Assembly (NCBI GenBank): GCA_017480195.1
Contig: JAFVBE010000037.1
Coordinates: forward strand, 1-64,000
Reading direction: 5' to 3'
From: Lachnospiraceae bacterium
Lineage (GTDB): Bacteria > Bacillota > Clostridia > Lachnospirales > Lachnospiraceae
DNA length: 64,000 nt
In this document: piece by piece, positions 61,118 through 64,000 of the stretch
Layout: each line of letters begins with the position of its first letter
How positions within the stretch are numbered: the stretch's first letter is position 1
Position numbers and translations under genes: made by a program
Notes under the pieces: generated by a model
What the model saw: the letters and a program-made list of their open reading frames with translations, nothing else
What the model was told of the DNA's origin: nothing
Databases searched by the model: none

Positions 61118-64000
61118 CTAAGCATCTATAGTAGAAATACCTATTGTAATTTCTTCAAGCACATCAAGTAATACTCTTACCGTATCAAGCGAGGTAAACA
61201 TCGTCACATTGTTCTCACTTGCGCAGCGTCTTATGGATACTCCATCGCCGTAGTGGATTCCCGAAAGTATCGCACGGGTATTTATGACATAGCTTACATA
61301 GCCCGAGCGAATCGCCTTAAGGATTTCCTCGCTGCCCTCACTCATCTTGCCTCTTACTCTGGTTCTTATGCCATGCTCCTTAAGGAATACTCCTGTTCCG
61401 ACTGTTGCCTCTATATTAAAGCCCATATCGTAAAATCTCTTGACGATAGGAAGTGCCTCCTCTTTGTCCTCATCAGCAAGAGTAACCATTACTGTGCCAT
61501 AGTTCTGAAGCTTTATGCCCGAAGCAACCAGTGCCTTATACATGGCTCTGTGAAGCTTATCATCATAACCGATTGCCTCACCCGTAGACTTCATCTCAGG
61601 CGAAAGATAAGCGTCCATACCTCTTAGCTTCGAGAATGAAAATGCAGGCGCCTTTACATACCAACGCTTTTTCTCATTAGGATACAAAGCTATATCTCTT
61701 CCCTTACCAAAATCTGCTATGTCACTTTCTTTTATTATCTCCTGCTCCTTAAGGCTCTTGCCGAGTATAACAAGTGTTGCGATATCTGCAAGGCTGTAGC
61801 CCGTTGCCTTGGATAAAAACGGCACCGTCCTTGACGAGCGCGGGTTTACCTCTATTATAAATACATTGTCATTTTTATCAACTATAAACTGTATATTAAA
61901 TAATCCAATTATGCCGATTCCCAGTCCGAGTCTCTTAGTATAATCAAGTATGGTTTCCTTGACCTTATCCGATATGCTGTAAGGCGGATATACGCTTATC
62001 GAGTCGCCCGAATGTACTCCTGTCCTTTCTACCAACTCCATAATGCCCGGCACAAATACATCCGTTCCGTCACATATAGCGTCCACCTCAACCTCCTTGC
62101 CTTGTATGTATTTATCTACAAGGACAGGTTTATCCTCATCTATCTCAACCGCCGTTTTAAGATAATGAGTCAGATGTTCCTCCTTCGCAACTATCTGCAT
62201 CGCCCTGCCGCCAAGTACGAAGCTCGGACGCACAAGTACAGGATACCCTATATCTGCTGCCGCCCTAAGTCCCTCTTCTATGCTTGTCACTGCACGCCCT
62301 TTAGGCTGTGGTATGTCAAGGTCATATAAAACCTTTTCAAATGCATCTCTGTTCTCAGCCTTTTCGATAGCCTCGCAGTCTGTTCCGATAAGCTTAACTC
62401 CCCTCTTCATAAGAGGCTCAGCTAAGTTTATGGCAGTCTGTCCGCCTAAAGAAGCTATAACACCCTCAGGATTTTCATGGATGATGATATCCGTTACATC
62501 TTCTACGGTAAGAGGTTCAAAGTAAAGCTTATCAGATGTGGTATAATCCGTTGAAACGGTCTCAGGATTGTTATTTATTATAATAGCCTCATAGCCGTAT
62601 TCCTTTATGGTCTTTATTGCATGTACAGTCGAATAGTCGAACTCCACACCCTGACCTATACGGATAGGTCCCGAGCCAAGTACAATAATCTTCTTTTTAT
62701 CGGATATAACCGACTCATTTTCATCCTCGTATGTTGAGTAAAAATAAGGTATATAGCTGTCAAACTCCGAAGCACAGCTATCAATCATCTTATATACAGG
62801 GAATATACCTTCCTTCTTGCGAAATTCAAATACCTCATCTTCATCACACTTCCAAAGGTCAGCTATTATCTTGTCAGAAAAGCCCATCTTCTTGGCAAAT
62901 ACTAATTCTGTCTTATCAAATGTTGCTTTAGCAAGTTCAGTTTCTTCCTCCACAATATTTTTAAACTTTCTAAGGAAAAGCATATCTATCTGTGTTTTTG
63001 CAGCTATATCCTCTAATGAAGTACCGATTCGAAGCAGTCTTGCTATAGCGTAAATTCTGTCATCAGTTCCGTCACTTATATAATCAAGAAGTTCTTCCTT
63101 AGAATACTCATCAAACTTCTTCATGTAGAGGTGATACACACCTATCTCAAGTGAGCGTATTGCCTTAAGCAGACTCTCCTCCAAGGTTCTGCCGACGCTC
63201 ATAACCTCGCCTGTCGCCTTCATCTGAGTTCCGAGATGATTATTAGCATCTGCGAATTTGTCAAATGGGAAGCGTGACATTTTCGTAACCACATAATCAA
63301 GTGCAGGCTCGAAGGATGCAGGTGTGTTCGCAAGCATTATTTCATCCAAATTCATGCCAATACTTATCTTAGCAGAAACCCGCGCTATCGGATATCCGCT
63401 TGCCTTTGATGCAAGTGCCGATGAACGCGACACTCTCGGATTAACCTCAATCAGATAATACCGGAATGAATGTGGATCAAGTGCGAACTGTACATTGCAT
63501 CCACCCTTTATCTTAAGAGCCCTTATAATCTTAAGCGCACTGTCTCTTAGCATATGATATTCCTTGTTGGTAAGCGTCTGCGAAGGACAGACAACTATGG
63601 AATCACCTGTATGTATGCCGACAGGGTCTATATTCTCCATATTACATATGGTAATCGCGGTGTCATTGGCATCACGCATTACCTCATATTCTATCTCCTT
63701 ATAACCCTTTATACTCTTTTCCACAAGCACCTGATGCACAGGTGAAAGCACAAGGGCATTTTTCATAATTTCCTTGAATTCTTCTTCATTAGAAGCAAAA
63801 CCGCCTCCTGTACCTCCAAGTGTATAAGCAGGGCGAAGTATTATCGGATAGCCAATCTTTTCTGCTGCCTCCAAACCTTCCTCCATGGAATTGGCTATAA
63901 GCGACGGAAGCACAGGTTCTCCAAGTTCCTCACAGAGTTCCTTGAATAGTTCTCTATCCTCTGCTTTTTCTATACTTTCACTGCCGGTTCCGAGAAGCTC
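61118..64000 (-). CDS. carB: carbamoyl-phosphate synthase large subunit (N-terminus outside window)
   Basis: 960 codons are present; the frame is open to the right edge, so roughly the first 110 residues are missing (the family is about 1070). It has two ATP-grasp halves: the first with RPAYTLGGTGGGF, EVMRDANDTAITICNMEN and EVNPRVSRSSALASKASGYP; the second with KKIIVLGSGPIRIGQGVEFDY, RPSFVLGGRAMQI and EVNPRSSRTVPFLSKATGY. A C-terminal MGS-like allosteric domain follows. It makes carbamoyl phosphate for pyrimidines and arginine. carA should lie further right. Confidence 0.97.
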   Translation of the reverse strand, partial: ELLGTGSESIEKAEDRELFKELCEELGEPVLPSLIANSMEEGLEAAEKIGYPIILRPAYTLGGTGGGFASNEEEFKEIMKNALVLSPVHQVLVEKSIKGYKEIEYEVMRDANDTAITICNMENIDPVGIHTGDSIVVCPSQTLTNKEYHMLRDSALKIIRALKIKGGCNVQFALDPHSFRYYLIEVNPRVSRSSALASKASGYPIARVSAKISIGMNLDEIMLANTPASFEPALDYVVTKMSRFPFDKFADANNHLGTQMKATGEVMSVGRTLEESLLKAIRSLEIGVYHLYMKKFDEYSKEELLDYISDGTDDRIYAIARLLRIGTSLEDIAAKTQIDMLFLRKFKNIVEEETELAKATFDKTELVFAKKMGFSDKIIADLWKCDEDEVFEFRKKEGIFPVYKMIDSCASEFDSYIPYFYSTYEDENESVISDKKKIIVLGSGPIRIGQGVEFDYSTVHAIKTIKEYGYEAIIINNNPETVSTDYTTSDKLYFEPLTVEDVTDIIIHENPEGVIASLGGQTAINLAEPLMKRGVKLIGTDCEAIEKAENRDAFEKVLYDLDIPQPKGRAVTSIEEGLRAAADIGYPVLVRPSFVLGGRAMQIVAKEEHLTHYLKTAVEIDEDKPVLVDKYIQGKEVEVDAICDGTDVFVPGIMELVERTGVHSGDSISVYPPYSISDKVKETILDYTKRLGLGIGIIGLFNIQFIVDKNDNVFIIEVNPRSSRTVPFLSKATGYSLADIATLVILGKSLKEQEIIKESDIADFGKGRDIALYPNEKKRWYVKAPAFSFSKLRGMDAYLSPEMKSTGEAIGYDDKLHRAMYKALVASGIKLQNYGTVMVTLADEDKEEALPIVKRFYDMGFNIEATVGTGVFLKEHGIRTRVRGKMSEGSEEILKAIRSGYVSYVINTRAILSGIHYGDGVSIRRCASENNVTMFTSLDTVRVLLDVLEEITIGISTIDA

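Overview
The window reads as a chromosome segment of a low-GC Gram-positive, most likely a Lachnospiraceae member (Clostridia; a motile Lachnospira, Eubacterium or Roseburia relative). The case rests on AT-rich codon use, strong AGGAGG ribosome sites, sigmaA-type TTGACA-N17-TATAAT promoters, a perfect CIRCE operator, the single-chain PurL, the YlxM-Ffh and YhaO-YhaN pairs, and several families common in gut Clostridia (DUF3793, DUF5688, DUF5721 and DUF6110 look-alikes). No rRNA, tRNA, CRISPR array, transposase or phage gene was found. Most genes are on the minus strand; exceptions are at 4.4-5.7, 28.8-29.3, 36.1-38.5, 50.3-52.7 and 58.6-59.8 kb.

Layout. 0-4.4 kb: leftward translation/targeting operon ylxM-ffh-rpsP-khpA-rimM-trmD, followed by a separately promoted lipoprotein. 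4.4-9.4 kb: a SpoIID-like peptidoglycan-binding protein, a PH-domain/zinc-ribbon membrane pair, and a SEC-C protein with a UvrD-type helicase. 9.5-14.6 kb: a MacB-like ABC export operon with two different membrane-fusion subunits. 14.7-18.5 kb: rarA, an orphan receiver domain, a TetR regulator, a cold-shock protein and a DUF5688-like protein. 18.7-25.6 kb: five-gene operon yhaO-yhaN-uppP-pepD-hisC ending in a clear terminator. 25.7-28.2 kb: flavodoxin, DUF3793 protein and enolase. 28.4-41.1 kb: htpG under CIRCE, an ECF sigma/anti-sigma pair, a transglutaminase-like protein, argH, an orphan pilin-like protein and typA. Large palindromic repeats punctuate this stretch. 41.1-52.7 kb: chemoreceptor, purL, a paralogous aspartoacylase-fold pair, CheY and CheX-like proteins, and a GGDEF-EAL enzyme. 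52.7-58.2 kb: HD hydrolase, pyrE, two flagellar-filament-associated-looking proteins, a P1B ATPase and its DUF6110 partner. 58.5-64 kb: a small three-gene ATPase cassette, dapL, and carB, which runs off the right edge.

Most genes are ordinary housekeeping. The most unusual signal is a family of about 200 bp imperfect palindromes, four copies within 12 kb (29.3, 34.0, 38.7 and 41.0 kb, one inverted). They share an asymmetric core, but the outer arms and an inner helix differ between copies in a compensatory way. Two copies are nested inside a second conserved palindrome, and an unrelated 243 bp palindrome lies just upstream. This points either to a mobile palindromic element or to a structured RNA family.

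Other points of interest: the CIRCE operator of htpG doubles as a terminator-like hairpin and is followed by a duplicated leader with a possible 22-codon upstream ORF. HtpG has an acidic linker insertion. One aspartoacylase-like paralog has lost its metal site. A dinucleotide-repeat frameshift lies in the first gene of the ATPase cassette. All names come from reading motifs by eye; no database search was run.
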